From positions 1-29,192 of the forward strand of contig DDFC01000006.1 in the NCBI GenBank assembly GCA_002336895.1: DNA of 29,192 nt. Direction: 5' to 3'. The DNA is from Verrucomicrobiaceae bacterium UBA1938 (lineage in GTDB: Bacteria > Verrucomicrobiota > Verrucomicrobiia > Verrucomicrobiales > Verrucomicrobiaceae). Under the pieces are notes generated by a model. It was not told where the DNA came from. It did not search any database and was given only the letters and a program-made list of their open reading frames with translations. How positions within the stretch are numbered: the first letter of the stretch is position 1; each line of letters starts with the position of its first letter. Shown piece after piece: positions 6,741 to 15,044 of the stretch. The position numbers were made by a program, and so were the translations under genes.

Positions 6741-7691
6741 TCAATGCGCCTGATAGCGTCCCTTTTCCACGGTGATCTTCGGAAGCCGCTTTTGTTTTTC
6801 AAAAACATCGTAGCCGCCTTGCAGCTCCCTCCAAAACTCCACATGCTCCGCATCCGCCTGCGCCATCCTCTCCGCCGTCATCCGAAACGGAAAGCAATGC
6901 ACCGGCACGCTCCCGCCGCTCTGCACCGCCGCCTCCACGATGAGATAAATCTCCTCGATCACCGCATCCGTCATGGCAAAGCACCCGATGCTGGACACAT
7001 CCCCATGCACCATGATCAGGCTCCCTGTCCGCTGATGCGCCAGGTCATACGCATTGGGGTAGCCCACATTGAAGGCCAGATGGTATTTGCTCGCCGGATT
7101 CAGCTGCTTCCCCGTCACGTTGTAAAAACCCTCCGGTGCCTGCATGTCCCCCTCACGCGTCTTGGGGCCCAGCGTCCCTGAAAAACACGCGATGGGGTAC
7201 GTCCGGAACAGCCGCCACTCCGCCCGCTCTCCCTGCATCCACAGATCCAATTCCCGGGTCTCTTTAAAGATTCGTACAAACACCGGCTGCCCCAGGCGGC
7301 ATTCTTTGACGGCCAGTTCTTCATTCAGCCGTGGCAGCAGTCTCTTTCTCACATCACTCAGCCGCTCCACCGCAGGCAGCCCCTGCCACTTCTCGGCAGC
7401 GGGAGGCTCAGGATAGGGCAGGGGCAGGGCTTGGTGGGTGATGATCTGCATGGCGGGTCGGATCAGAGCTTCGGCTTTCTGCATCAGCGGCACCTCGCTT
7501 GGAGCGGGGCTCTTCTCCGTCGGTGCCTTGGCATGGGTGTTTGATTCATCGGCAGAGGGCAAGGACGGATGCGCCTCACCCCGCGTAGCTGCCCCCAGCT
7601 CATGAAACGCGATCTTGAGCGCATGCGCGCACAAGACCAGTATCACCGTCACGAAAGCTGCTGCCACGAGATTCATGACGCGCGCTTTCAT
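6741..7691 (-). CDS. YafK-type L,D-transpeptidase family protein
   Basis: A 316-residue envelope protein. Residues 7-25 are a hydrophobic segment (signal anchor or uncleaved signal), followed by a Ser/Pro/Ala-rich linker to about 100 and then a YkuD-fold domain. The catalytic motif HGDVSSIGC spans 229-237, with Cys237 as nucleophile and His229. The upstream elements RIFKETRELDLWM (140-152) and PEGFYNV (186-192) are typical of the YafK/DpaA branch. Members cross-link peptidoglycan, or in E. coli DpaA cut Braun lipoprotein off it. It is the last gene of the bactofilin operon, 23 bases after the zinc-ribbon bactofilin, so a shape- or division-linked wall enzyme guided by bactofilin is a reasonable inference. 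Confidence 0.87.
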   Translation of the reverse strand: MKARVMNLVAAAFVTVILVLCAHALKIAFHELGAATRGEAHPSLPSADESNTHAKAPTEKSPAPSEVPLMQKAEALIRPAMQIITHQALPLPYPEPPAAEKWQGLPAVERLSDVRKRLLPRLNEELAVKECRLGQPVFVRIFKETRELDLWMQGERAEWRLFRTYPIACFSGTLGPKTREGDMQAPEGFYNVTGKQLNPASKYHLAFNVGYPNAYDLAHQRTGSLIMVHGDVSSIGCFAMTDAVIEEIYLIVEAAVQSGGSVPVHCFPFRMTAERMAQADAEHVEFWRELQGGYDVFEKQKRLPKITVEKGRYQAH

Positions 7692-7714
7692 GGCCTGTCA
7701 TGTGGTAGTCCTGC

Positions 7715-8887
7715 TCAGGCCACAGGGGCTGGTGCCATCGTCGGTGGCGGCTGCTTGCCACGCACGATGTTCATCGCGCCATTGAGCTCGCCACCGGGTT
7801 CGATGGACACAGACCTCGCAGTCACGTCTCCGTTCACCGAGCCGTTGCTGGTGATGAGCACCGGGCCCGTGCTGTAGATGGTGCCCGTCACGCGTGCCTG
7901 GATCTCCACCTCAGTGGCATGCACGGGATTCAGGAAGGCCACATCCGCGCCTTTTTCCACCACGAAGCGGTTGCAGCGGATCTCGCCAATGATGCTGCCA
8001 GTGCTGCGGAAGGAGGCGTCTCCAGTACAGGTCACATTCGCCTCAATGATGCCCTGACAGTCGAGGTCACGGCAGTGAACGCTGCTGGCCGAAAGTCGGC
8101 CACGCTTGCGAATGAGCACATTGCCGCGCGTTTTCACGGGCTGCGTGGAGGTCATGTTGATCTCCACATCCTCCAGGGAGATGTAGGCGCCACAGGCCGG
8201 GCAGTTGGCGGATTTGGCAGAGCGTCCGGTTTTAAATTTGTGCCCGCAGTCAAAGCACTCGGCGTCTTTGAAATACTGGTTCCGGTACATGCCCTGCTCC
8301 TTCATCTTCTGCAGGGAGGAGGCCGTCTGCGGGGCCGGGGAAGGGGTGGGGGGCGGCGAATTGGACTGCGGCCTGCGCATGCTGGCCGTGGCGGGCTCCG
8401 TGCTCACGGGCTCAGCCGGTGCTGGGCTCTCGGTTGCGGCTTCCACCATCGGTTCGGTGGCCGGTGCCGGCTCCGCAGCATCTGGCGGTGGCAGGTTCTT
8501 GCTCTGCAGAAACGCTCCAAAGCCATCGGCTGCAGAAGGAGCTGGCTCAGGCGTACGCGCCGTGGCAGGTGCGGGCTGCGGGCTTGTCTCCGCCACAGGA
8601 CTGGGGGCGGGCGCGGCAGTCTTGGCTGTTGGAGCAGGCGTGGATGCAGGAGCGTCCGTATCAACCCATGCGCTGTTCATCCCCATGCCAGAGCGGGTGA
8701 CGTCTGATGCCACCACGCGGCGCTTCTCCACCGTCAGATGAACTCCACACTTTCTACAAAAGGTAGAAACAACGAGGCGCGGCTCATACTGAGCCGCGCC
8801 ACAAGAGGGGCACACCACTTCGATTTGATTCTTGGGTGGTGTGGGTAGGATGCTGCTGGTCTTCGTGCCGAAGAGCCGTCCGAACAC
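7715..8887 (-). CDS. Zinc-ribbon bactofilin (polymer-forming cytoskeletal protein)
   Basis: A 390-residue protein with an uncommon layout. A first zinc ribbon uses Cys26/Cys29 and Cys44/Cys47 (CPSCG, CRKCG). A long Pro/Ala-rich linker (about 75-190) follows, then a second zinc ribbon with Cys211/Cys214 and Cys229/Cys232 (CFDCG, CPACG). The C-terminal bactofilin (DUF583) beta-helix covers about 255-375, with repeated short strands such as GNVLIRKRGRLSASSVHCRDLDCQG broken by glycines. Bactofilins polymerise without nucleotide and scaffold wall enzymes; the ribbons suggest extra protein or nucleic acid contacts. It follows a plain bactofilin by 19 bases and precedes the L,D-transpeptidase. No transmembrane segment is seen. 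Confidence 0.85.
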   Translation of the reverse strand: MFGRLFGTKTSSILPTPPKNQIEVVCPSCGAAQYEPRLVVSTFCRKCGVHLTVEKRRVVASDVTRSGMGMNSAWVDTDAPASTPAPTAKTAAPAPSPVAETSPQPAPATARTPEPAPSAADGFGAFLQSKNLPPPDAAEPAPATEPMVEAATESPAPAEPVSTEPATASMRRPQSNSPPPTPSPAPQTASSLQKMKEQGMYRNQYFKDAECFDCGHKFKTGRSAKSANCPACGAYISLEDVEINMTSTQPVKTRGNVLIRKRGRLSASSVHCRDLDCQGIIEANVTCTGDASFRSTGSIIGEIRCNRFVVEKGADVAFLNPVHATEVEIQARVTGTIYSTGPVLITSNGSVNGDVTARSVSIEPGGELNGAMNIVRGKQPPPTMAPAPVA

Positions 8888-8906
8888 TCAGGTAGGACAG
8901 TTAAGG

Positions 8907-9419
8907 TTACAGTTTGGGAGCACCGAGGGCAGGCTTGGAATCTGCCTTCTTGCCGACCTGGGACTGGCCCATGAAGGTGGCACCTTCTTCGATGGCAAGC
9001 GTGCCGGCGGCGATGTCACCCACGAGGATGGCGTTGCTCTTGAGCTCGCAGCGCTCAGCGACGGTGATGTTGCCTTCGACTTTGCCGAAAATGATGACGG
9101 AGCGGGTCTTGACCTCGCCCTTGATCAGCGCGTTTTCACCCACAGTCAGACTGCCGTCGGAGATGACTTCGCCCTCGATTTTGCCGTCGATGATAAGGTC
9201 GTGCGAGAACTTGATGGAACCTTTGATTTCGACGTCGTTGGCGAGTACGTTTTTGCTGGTGGTCATGACGGGAGCTGAATGTGAGCGTTGGGGTTGTGCA
9301 GCAGGAGCAGGTGCGGCGGAGAGAATGGGAGCGCGCTCGACTGCGGGAGCCGGTGCGGGAATCTCGGAGCGTCTGTCGTCCTTGTGCCCTTCGGATTGTC
9401 CAATGATTTGCCTTAACAT
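8907..9419 (-). CDS. Bactofilin
   Basis: A 170-residue bactofilin from the ATG at 9419, chosen because a promoter lies directly upstream and would start RNA about 9421-9422 (a further in-frame codon at 9458 falls inside the -35). The N-terminal 50 residues are a Pro/Ala-rich tail, the bactofilin core (about 57-150) follows, and a short Lys-rich C-tail ends the protein. The core reads NDVEIKGSIKFSHDLIIDG and then regular beta-helix rungs such as GEVISDGSLTVGENALIKGE. It is expected to form cytoplasmic filaments that mark wall-growth sites. It is the first gene of a three-gene operon with the zinc-ribbon bactofilin and the L,D-transpeptidase. Confidence 0.9.
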   Translation of the reverse strand: MLRQIIGQSEGHKDDRRSEIPAPAPAVERAPILSAAPAPAAQPQRSHSAPVMTTSKNVLANDVEIKGSIKFSHDLIIDGKIEGEVISDGSLTVGENALIKGEVKTRSVIIFGKVEGNITVAERCELKSNAILVGDIAAGTLAIEEGATFMGQSQVGKKADSKPALGAPKL

Positions 9420-9428
9420 GAGGTTTAA

Positions 9429-9458
9429 AATATAGCTGGCTATCAAGTTGAGTGTCAA
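9429..9458 (-). promoter_or_regulatory. Sigma70-type promoter of the bactofilin operon
   Basis: On the minus strand TTGACA (9453-9458) and TATATT (9429-9434) are separated by 18 bases. The expected start is only 2-4 bases before the ATG at 9419, so the mRNA would be nearly leaderless; no Shine-Dalgarno is present. Confidence 0.65.
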
Positions 9459-9550
9459 TCTTTGGCTTGCTTATTTTTTGTGAGCGCGATGTAACACGAT
9501 TGAGGAGCGGGGTTGCATGGGGGCGGTTTTGGGGCTGTATCTGTTCATTA

Positions 9551-10714
9551 ATGGAATCTGTGTTCATCACAGCCGTGGAGTCGGCTTGTGCGCTAGGCAT
9601 GTGTGTGGAGGAGTGCGTCACTGCGCTGCATCAGCAGCGCAGCGGACTTGTCATGAATGCTGATGTCTTGGGTGGGGAATTTGCATCTTTGTCTATAGGG
9701 GCTTTCCCTGACCGATCCCTGGTGAAAGGTCGTCGTTATGGCGCGGCTGGCAACGCAGCTCATAAAGTGGCGGCGCTGGCCGTGCGGCGTGCAGGTTGGT
9801 CCGCAGCCCAGACCCGCGAGTCGTGGATCTTCGGCGCCAGCAGCCGGGGCAATGTGGGGGAGTCTCTGGGGGGGCACTCATGGCGCAGACCTCTTCGCAA
9901 GTTCAGTGCCAGCAACACCATGCACAGTGAAATACCTGCAGCCGTGAGCATCGAGCTCGGCGTGCGCGGCCCCTGGCAGATGATTTCCAATGGCTGCTCC
10001 TCCGGTCTCGACGCTCTCGGTCTCGCCTGGATGGCCGTCCGCTCCGGTGCCGCGCCACGCGCCATCGTGGTGGCGGTGGATCTGCCGCTCATCCCCGCTC
10101 TGCTGCAAGACTTTAAAGACACCGGTCTGCTTTCCACCAATGGAGTGAACAACCCCTTCGCCACCGAGGGGGCTCAGACCACCAGCGGATTCCTCCCCGG
10201 AGAGGCCGCCGTGGCACTGACTCTGGAGCGTGGCGACTGTGGGCGTCCAAAGCTTTGCAAGCTGGAGCACTACAGCGCCAATAGCGACGCCTACGACACC
10301 CTCATGATCCCCGCAGACGGCGGCGGCATCTCCGACTGTGTGAATGCCGCACTCCATGCAGGAGATCCGGGCCGTGTGGTGGCTCTCTGCCCGCATGCCA
10401 CCGGCACTCTAAACCACGCCCGTGTGGAGCCCCCGGCGCTGCTGCGTGCGCTGGAGGGCAGAGGTGTGCCGCTCCTGCCGCTAAAACCTCAGACCGGTCA
10501 CACCCTCGGCGCCAGCGGCCTCCTGGATGTGGCTCTGCTCGCCGCCTGCATGGGCCAGGGGCATCTTCCCGCAACGCTTCCCGGCCTCACCGCTCCAGCC
10601 TGCGGGCTGCCATTGAATGATGCCCCTCTGCCCGTGCAGCCCGGCGACCGCCTGCTCAAGCTGGCCTCCGGCATGGGAGGGCACAATGCAGCGGTCTCTC
10701 TCGCCACAGTTTGA
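9551..10714 (+). CDS. Stand-alone beta-ketoacyl synthase (FabF-like)
   Basis: A thiolase-fold condensing enzyme, 387 residues from the ATG at 9551. The Cys-His-His triad is intact: Cys149 in SNGCSSGLDALG, His282 in PHATGTLNHA and His317 in KPQTGHTLGASG. It should condense an acyl primer with malonyl-ACP by Claisen chemistry. It is somewhat shorter than FabF (about 410) and has no acyl carrier protein, ketoreductase or dehydratase beside it, so a main fatty-acid role is unlikely. The next two genes, read the same way, are glycosyltransferases, suggesting a lipid or glycolipid of the envelope. It is divergent from the bactofilin operon across 131 bases. Confidence 0.87.
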   Translation: MESVFITAVESACALGMCVEECVTALHQQRSGLVMNADVLGGEFASLSIGAFPDRSLVKGRRYGAAGNAAHKVAALAVRRAGWSAAQTRESWIFGASSRGNVGESLGGHSWRRPLRKFSASNTMHSEIPAAVSIELGVRGPWQMISNGCSSGLDALGLAWMAVRSGAAPRAIVVAVDLPLIPALLQDFKDTGLLSTNGVNNPFATEGAQTTSGFLPGEAAVALTLERGDCGRPKLCKLEHYSANSDAYDTLMIPADGGGISDCVNAALHAGDPGRVVALCPHATGTLNHARVEPPALLRALEGRGVPLLPLKPQTGHTLGASGLLDVALLAACMGQGHLPATLPGLTAPACGLPLNDAPLPVQPGDRLLKLASGMGGHNAAVSLATV

Positions 10715-10766
10715 TTCGCGCTTGGCACCAGCACTCAGATTCGCCAGAATCGCCCCACTCCTCAGC

Positions 10767-11552
10767 ATGTCCCGCCTGCCTCTCTCGATCTCCATCATCT
10801 CCCTCAATGAAGAGGCGAACCTGCGCCGCTGCCTCGCCAGTGTGGGAGACCTGGCCCAGGAGATCGTGATCGTGGACTCCGGCTCCACTGACCGCACCGC
10901 CGAGATCGCCGCCGAGTTTGGCGCTCGTTTTGTCCATCAGGACTGGCTGGGCTACACCGCTCAGAAAAACCTCTGCCTCAGCCTTTGCACCCAGCCCTGG
11001 ATCCTCGGACTCGACTGCGACGAGGAACTCACCCCGGAATTGCGGAATTCGATACAAAACTTCTTCATTTCCGGCGATGAAAACCGCTTTGATGGCGCAT
11101 GGATGTCCCGCCTCGTGTGGTTCATGGGCCGCTGGATTCACCACGGCGACTGGTACCCTGATCGCAAAATACGCCTGTTTCGACGCACCAAAAGCCGCTG
11201 GGCCGCCGATGGTGGCGGGCAGGTGCACGAGCGCCTGGATGTGGACGGACCCTGCACCACGCTGAAAGGGGACCTGCTCCACTACTCATTCAAAAACATC
11301 CAGCACTACCTCGTGAAGCACGTGCAATATTCCAACGTGTTCCTCCAGACGCAGCAAAGTAAGGGAAAACGCTGGTCCCTGCTGCATACCCTCTTCCGGC
11401 CGTGGTGGCGTTTTACCCGCGCCTACATTCTCAAGCGCGGCTTCCTAGACGGCTTCCCCGGCCTCTGGATCGCAGCGGCCACGGCATTTTTTACTTTTGA
11501 CCGCTACAGCCGCATGTATGAAAGCGAAGCGGAGGGCAGGGCGAAGAAATAA
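10767..11552 (+). CDS. Family 2 glycosyltransferase (WaaE/KdtX-like)
   Basis: A 261-residue GT-A fold transferase. The N-terminus SISIISLNEEANLRRCL (7-23) and IVDSGSTDRT (35-44) bind the sugar nucleotide, LDCDEE (82-87) is the DxD metal site, and HHGDWYPDRKIRLFRR is the acceptor-side motif seen in WaaE/KdtX-like LPS core glucosyltransferases. The ATG at 10767 begins the conserved domain; frames continue upstream into the ketoacyl synthase gene without homology. Its stop is separated from the next ATG by a single base, so it is tightly coupled to the WaaG-like gene. It probably adds a sugar to the lipid A core or another envelope glycolipid at the inner face of the membrane. Confidence 0.86.
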   Translation: MSRLPLSISIISLNEEANLRRCLASVGDLAQEIVIVDSGSTDRTAEIAAEFGARFVHQDWLGYTAQKNLCLSLCTQPWILGLDCDEELTPELRNSIQNFFISGDENRFDGAWMSRLVWFMGRWIHHGDWYPDRKIRLFRRTKSRWAADGGGQVHERLDVDGPCTTLKGDLLHYSFKNIQHYLVKHVQYSNVFLQTQQSKGKRWSLLHTLFRPWWRFTRAYILKRGFLDGFPGLWIAAATAFFTFDRYSRMYESEAEGRAKK

Positions 11553-11553
11553 G

Positions 11554-12657
11554 ATGAAAATCGCCCTCATCCATCCGCAGATCATCCGTGGCTCCGGTGT
11601 GGAGAATTACCTCATCGACTTCGCCAAGCGCCTGCATGCCGCCGGGCATCAGATGACCTATGTGACATCTCTGACCACGCCCGAGATAGGTGCTTCATTG
11701 CCAGGCACCTGGGAGCTGCAGCCACGCCTGCGCGGATCTGCCACGCTCCGCATGTGGCATTTCAACCGCCTGGCTCCACGTGCCGCACGCGCGGCGGGTG
11801 TGGATGTGAGCATCGGCTTTGGCCGCACCTGCGTGCAGGACATCCACCGCAATGGCACCGGCTGCCATCGCATCTACGGAAACCTGCTTCCCCTGTGGCA
11901 GCGCTATAGCGTGCGCCATCTGTATGAACTGCACTTGGAGCGCAGACTCTACACTGGCAAGGAAACTCGCCGCTTCGTCACCAGTTCCGCCCGTGTGGCT
12001 GCGCAGATCCAGGGTGTGTATGGCACGGATGGCGAGCGCTTTCACATGCTCTCCCCGCCCGTGGAGACGCAGCTCTTCAAACCTGCTGAAAACCGCGCTG
12101 TGGTCCGCGAACTGACCTGCAGGAAGCTGCAGACAGATGCATCCAAACCGGTGCTGATCTTTGTCTCGCTCAATCATCGCCGCCGAGGCCTGGAGCCATT
12201 GATCGAGGCCATGCAGCAGATTGATGCGACACTCTGGATTGTGGGCAAAAAGCCCCGGGCTGCCGGTCAGGAAAAAATCCAGCGCCTCGGCATTGCATCC
12301 CGCGTTCGATCTGTGCCTGTGACGAGCAATCTTGTGGAACTCTACCAATCCGCCGACTGGTATGTGCATCCCACGCAGTATGATGCCTTTTCAAACACCG
12401 TGCTGCAGAGCATGGCCTGCGGCCTGCCTGGCATCATCTCCGTGATGGACGGTGCTGTGGACCACGTGCGCAATGAGGAAAACGGACTCATGCTCTACCA
12501 CCCGCAGCAGCCGCAGGAGCTTGCCACACGTATCAAACAAGCACTGGCCTTTGATGCCGCCATGTGGCAGTCCCTCTCCACCGCAGCCTGCGAAAGCGTT
12601 CGTGCCCTCACCTGGGAGCGCCACTTGCAGGAGTGGGCGGAAGTACTCTCTTTGTGA
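11554..12657 (+). CDS. WaaG-like glycosyltransferase (GT4/GT1 fold)
   Basis: A 367-residue GT-B retaining glycosyltransferase. The N-terminal domain has the acceptor loop RGSGVENYL (12-20) and VQDIHRNGTGCHR (94-106), which resembles the heptose-binding region of WaaG. The C-terminal donor domain shows LIFVSLNHRRRGLEPLIEA (201-219) and the nucleotide-sugar motif DAFSNTVLQSMACGLP (277-292), followed by GAVDHVRNEENGLML. WaaG adds glucose to heptose in the LPS core; the same general role is likely here. It is the last gene of the ketoacyl synthase/GT2/GT4 operon and is followed by a weak terminator-like hairpin. Confidence 0.86.
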   Translation: MKIALIHPQIIRGSGVENYLIDFAKRLHAAGHQMTYVTSLTTPEIGASLPGTWELQPRLRGSATLRMWHFNRLAPRAARAAGVDVSIGFGRTCVQDIHRNGTGCHRIYGNLLPLWQRYSVRHLYELHLERRLYTGKETRRFVTSSARVAAQIQGVYGTDGERFHMLSPPVETQLFKPAENRAVVRELTCRKLQTDASKPVLIFVSLNHRRRGLEPLIEAMQQIDATLWIVGKKPRAAGQEKIQRLGIASRVRSVPVTSNLVELYQSADWYVHPTQYDAFSNTVLQSMACGLPGIISVMDGAVDHVRNEENGLMLYHPQQPQELATRIKQALAFDAAMWQSLSTAACESVRALTWERHLQEWAEVLSL

Positions 12658-12829
12658 TGATGTCGTCCTCCGTGGGCTGCATTGACAAAATCGGAATCGA
12701 GTGGAAGATGAGGTCGCGTCCTATGACACCCCGCGTTCTTAAAATAGTTTCTTCAGCCCGGCTGCGGCCAGGGTTCGGGATGACTATGTCATAGAGGACA
12801 GAAGTCAGAGATCGCTGCTATCCCCGGGA

Positions 12830-12864
12830 GCCCTGAATGCCGTCAGTCTGCATCAGGGCCTTTT
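12830..12864 (+). terminator. Putative terminator after the glycosyltransferase operon
   Basis: GCCCTGAATGC (12830-12840) pairs with GCATCAGGGC (12850-12859) with one bulge, and four T's follow at 12861-12864. The stem is short and the T-run modest. It lies 170 bases past the operon and 46 bases before the EF-G gene, so it could also act as a leader structure for the latter. Confidence 0.4.
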
Positions 12865-12909
12865 CATGTCCGGGGAGCAGCACGTTCCGATTCGAACACT
12901 CTGACTCTT

Positions 12910-14979
12910 ATGAAACTCAACACGACTGACACCGGCCGCATCCGCAACATTGGCATCGCGGCCCACATTGATGCTGGCAAAACCACGCTCACCGAGCGCA
13001 TCCTCTTCTACGCAGGAGCCATCCATGCGTGCGGAGATGTGCATGAGGGAAACACCGCCACCGACTTCTCCGACATCGAGCGTGAGAAAGGCATCACCAT
13101 CTCCTCCGCTGCAGCTCCATGCACCTGGACGCAGCATCCGGTGGAGGGACTGACGCGCCTGCATGCAGGCCAGCCGCACCGGCTCAACATCATCGACACC
13201 CCCGGCCATGTGGACTTCACCGCCGAGGTCGAGCGCTCCCTGCGCGTGCTCGATGGCGCTGTCGCCGTCTTCTGCGGCGTCGGCGGCGTGCAGCCACAGA
13301 GCGAAACCGTCTGGCGACAGGCCGACCGCTACCGCGTGCCCCGTGTGGCGTTCATCAACAAGATGGACCGCCAGGGCGCGGACTTTGCCCGCGTGGTGAA
13401 TGAACTGCGCACGAAGCTGCGCGCCAACGCCTGGCCAGTGCTGCTGCCCTGGGGCGCTGAATCCGCACTGCGCGGACAGATCGACATCATCGACGAGCAT
13501 GCGTTGCGCACGAATGCAGAATCCCCCACCGGATTCATTGTGGAGGACATTCCTGCTGAATGGCACTATGCAGTGGAAACGGCCCGGCGTGAGTTGATCG
13601 AAGCGCTCGCCAGTCTGGATGATGAGATTGCCGCGCTATGGATCGAAGGCCAGCCTGTGCCCGCACAGGCGCTGCGTGCAGCGGTGCGTCGTCAGACCAT
13701 CGCAGGCCAATTCGTGCCTGTGATCGGCGGCAGCGCCTACAAGCACATCGGCGTCTCCGCGCTGGTGGATGCCATCGTGGACTTCCTGCCTGCACCCTCA
13801 GAAGTGCAGCGTGCGGAGGTGGCTGAATCGCCGCTGGCTGCGCTCGCCTTCAAGGTCGTGCGTCATCCGCAGGCAGGCAGGCTCGTCTATGTGCGTGTTT
13901 ATGCAGGAATGCTCCAAAAGGGCGTGCCGCTCCTCAATCCGCGCCTCGGCAAAACCGAGCGCTGCGGCAGGCTGCTGCGTGTTTTTGCCGACCGCCGCGA
14001 TGAACTTGAGAGCGTACACGCAGGAGACATCTGCGCCGTCACAGGTTTGCGGGATTTCAGCACAGGCGACACCCTGTGCCTGGAAGGTCATGCCCTCATG
14101 CTTGAGCCCCCGGTGTTCCCGGAGCCCGTTGTCAGCATGGCCATCGAGCCTGCGAAGTCCGCTGATCAGTCCCGTCTGTCCACCGCGCTCTCGCGTCTGG
14201 CCGATGAGGATCCCACCTTCCGCGTGCGCACCCATGAGGAGACAGGCCAGTGCCTCATCTCCGGTATGGGAGAGCTGCACCTGGAGGTGATCCGCGAAAA
14301 ACTGCTGCGCGAGCATGGCGTCGAAACCATCGCTGGCGCACCGGAGATCGCGTGTCGCGAGACCATCACGCAAAAAGCCGAGGCCGATCATTTGCTCAAA
14401 AAGCAGAACGGCGGCTCCGGCATGTATGCGCGGGTGAAGCTTGTCGTGCAGCCTCTGGAGCGAGGTGCAGGTGTGGTCATCGAAGACGCCGTCGTCGGTG
14501 GCAGCATCCCCGCCCAGTTCCTGGGAGCGGTGCGTCGTGGCATCACCGAGGCTGCTGTGGCCGGACCTCTGGCCGGCAGCCCGCTGGTGGACATGCGCGT
14601 GCGCATCATCGACGGAGCTTTCCACGCGAAGGACTCCAACGATCAGGCCTTCCGCATGGCCGCCGCTGCGGCGCTGCATGAAGCCGTGCGTCTCGCGGCT
14701 CCTGTTCTGCTGGAGCCCGTGATGCAGGTGGAGTGCACCGTTTCTGAAGATCACCAAGGAGACATCCTGGGCGATCTGAACCGCCGCCGCGCCCGCGTCA
14801 TGAACATCGATCACCGTGGTTCCGAGGCGGGCATCCTCGCCGAAGTGCCGCTGGTGGAGATGTTTGGTTATGCGGGTGCGATTCGGAGTCTGTCTCGCGG
14901 TCGTGCCAGCTACACCATGGTGCCCACCTCCTTTGAGGTGGTGCCGGAGTCGGTGCTGTCACGCCTGATCAAAGGATAA
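12910..14979 (+). CDS. Elongation factor G paralogue
   Basis: A 689-residue translational GTPase with all EF-G domains. The G motifs are AHIDAGKTT (18-26), GITI (61-64, switch I), DTPGH (96-100) and NKMD (150-153). Domain II, domain III (LISGMGELHLEV), domain IV (AFHAKDSND, keeping the tip histidine) and domain V (FGYAGAIRSLSRGRASYTM) follow. It drives tRNA-mRNA translocation or ribosome recycling. Differences from housekeeping EF-G are KKQNGGSGMYARV where KQTGGRGQYG-type sequence is usual, and GGSIPAQF for GGVIP. It is not next to rpsL, rpsG or tuf, so it is probably a second copy, not the str-operon fusA. A strong terminator follows 11 bases after the stop. Confidence 0.85.
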   Translation: MKLNTTDTGRIRNIGIAAHIDAGKTTLTERILFYAGAIHACGDVHEGNTATDFSDIEREKGITISSAAAPCTWTQHPVEGLTRLHAGQPHRLNIIDTPGHVDFTAEVERSLRVLDGAVAVFCGVGGVQPQSETVWRQADRYRVPRVAFINKMDRQGADFARVVNELRTKLRANAWPVLLPWGAESALRGQIDIIDEHALRTNAESPTGFIVEDIPAEWHYAVETARRELIEALASLDDEIAALWIEGQPVPAQALRAAVRRQTIAGQFVPVIGGSAYKHIGVSALVDAIVDFLPAPSEVQRAEVAESPLAALAFKVVRHPQAGRLVYVRVYAGMLQKGVPLLNPRLGKTERCGRLLRVFADRRDELESVHAGDICAVTGLRDFSTGDTLCLEGHALMLEPPVFPEPVVSMAIEPAKSADQSRLSTALSRLADEDPTFRVRTHEETGQCLISGMGELHLEVIREKLLREHGVETIAGAPEIACRETITQKAEADHLLKKQNGGSGMYARVKLVVQPLERGAGVVIEDAVVGGSIPAQFLGAVRRGITEAAVAGPLAGSPLVDMRVRIIDGAFHAKDSNDQAFRMAAAAALHEAVRLAAPVLLEPVMQVECTVSEDHQGDILGDLNRRRARVMNIDHRGSEAGILAEVPLVEMFGYAGAIRSLSRGRASYTMVPTSFEVVPESVLSRLIKG

Positions 14980-14990
14980 GCATGAATACG

Positions 14991-15030
14991 GCGGAGCTTG
15001 TTTTCGAAAGAAAGCAGGCTCCGCTTTTTT
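14991..15030 (+). terminator. Strong intrinsic terminator of the EF-G gene
   Basis: A 15-bp stem (14991-15005 with 15010-15024, two G-U pairs, no mismatch) closed by a GAAA tetraloop and followed by six T's (15025-15030). There is no matching A-run on the other side, so it serves only the rightward EF-G transcript, not the convergent oxidoreductase gene ending at 15045. Confidence 0.92.
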
Positions 15031-15044
15031 ATTGGCAAGGTTTC

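Noticed and set aside
6363..6853. Short minus-strand open frames between the dehydrogenase and transpeptidase genes
   Set aside because: They cross repeat DNA or overlap the transpeptidase in another frame, and they have no recognisable domain.
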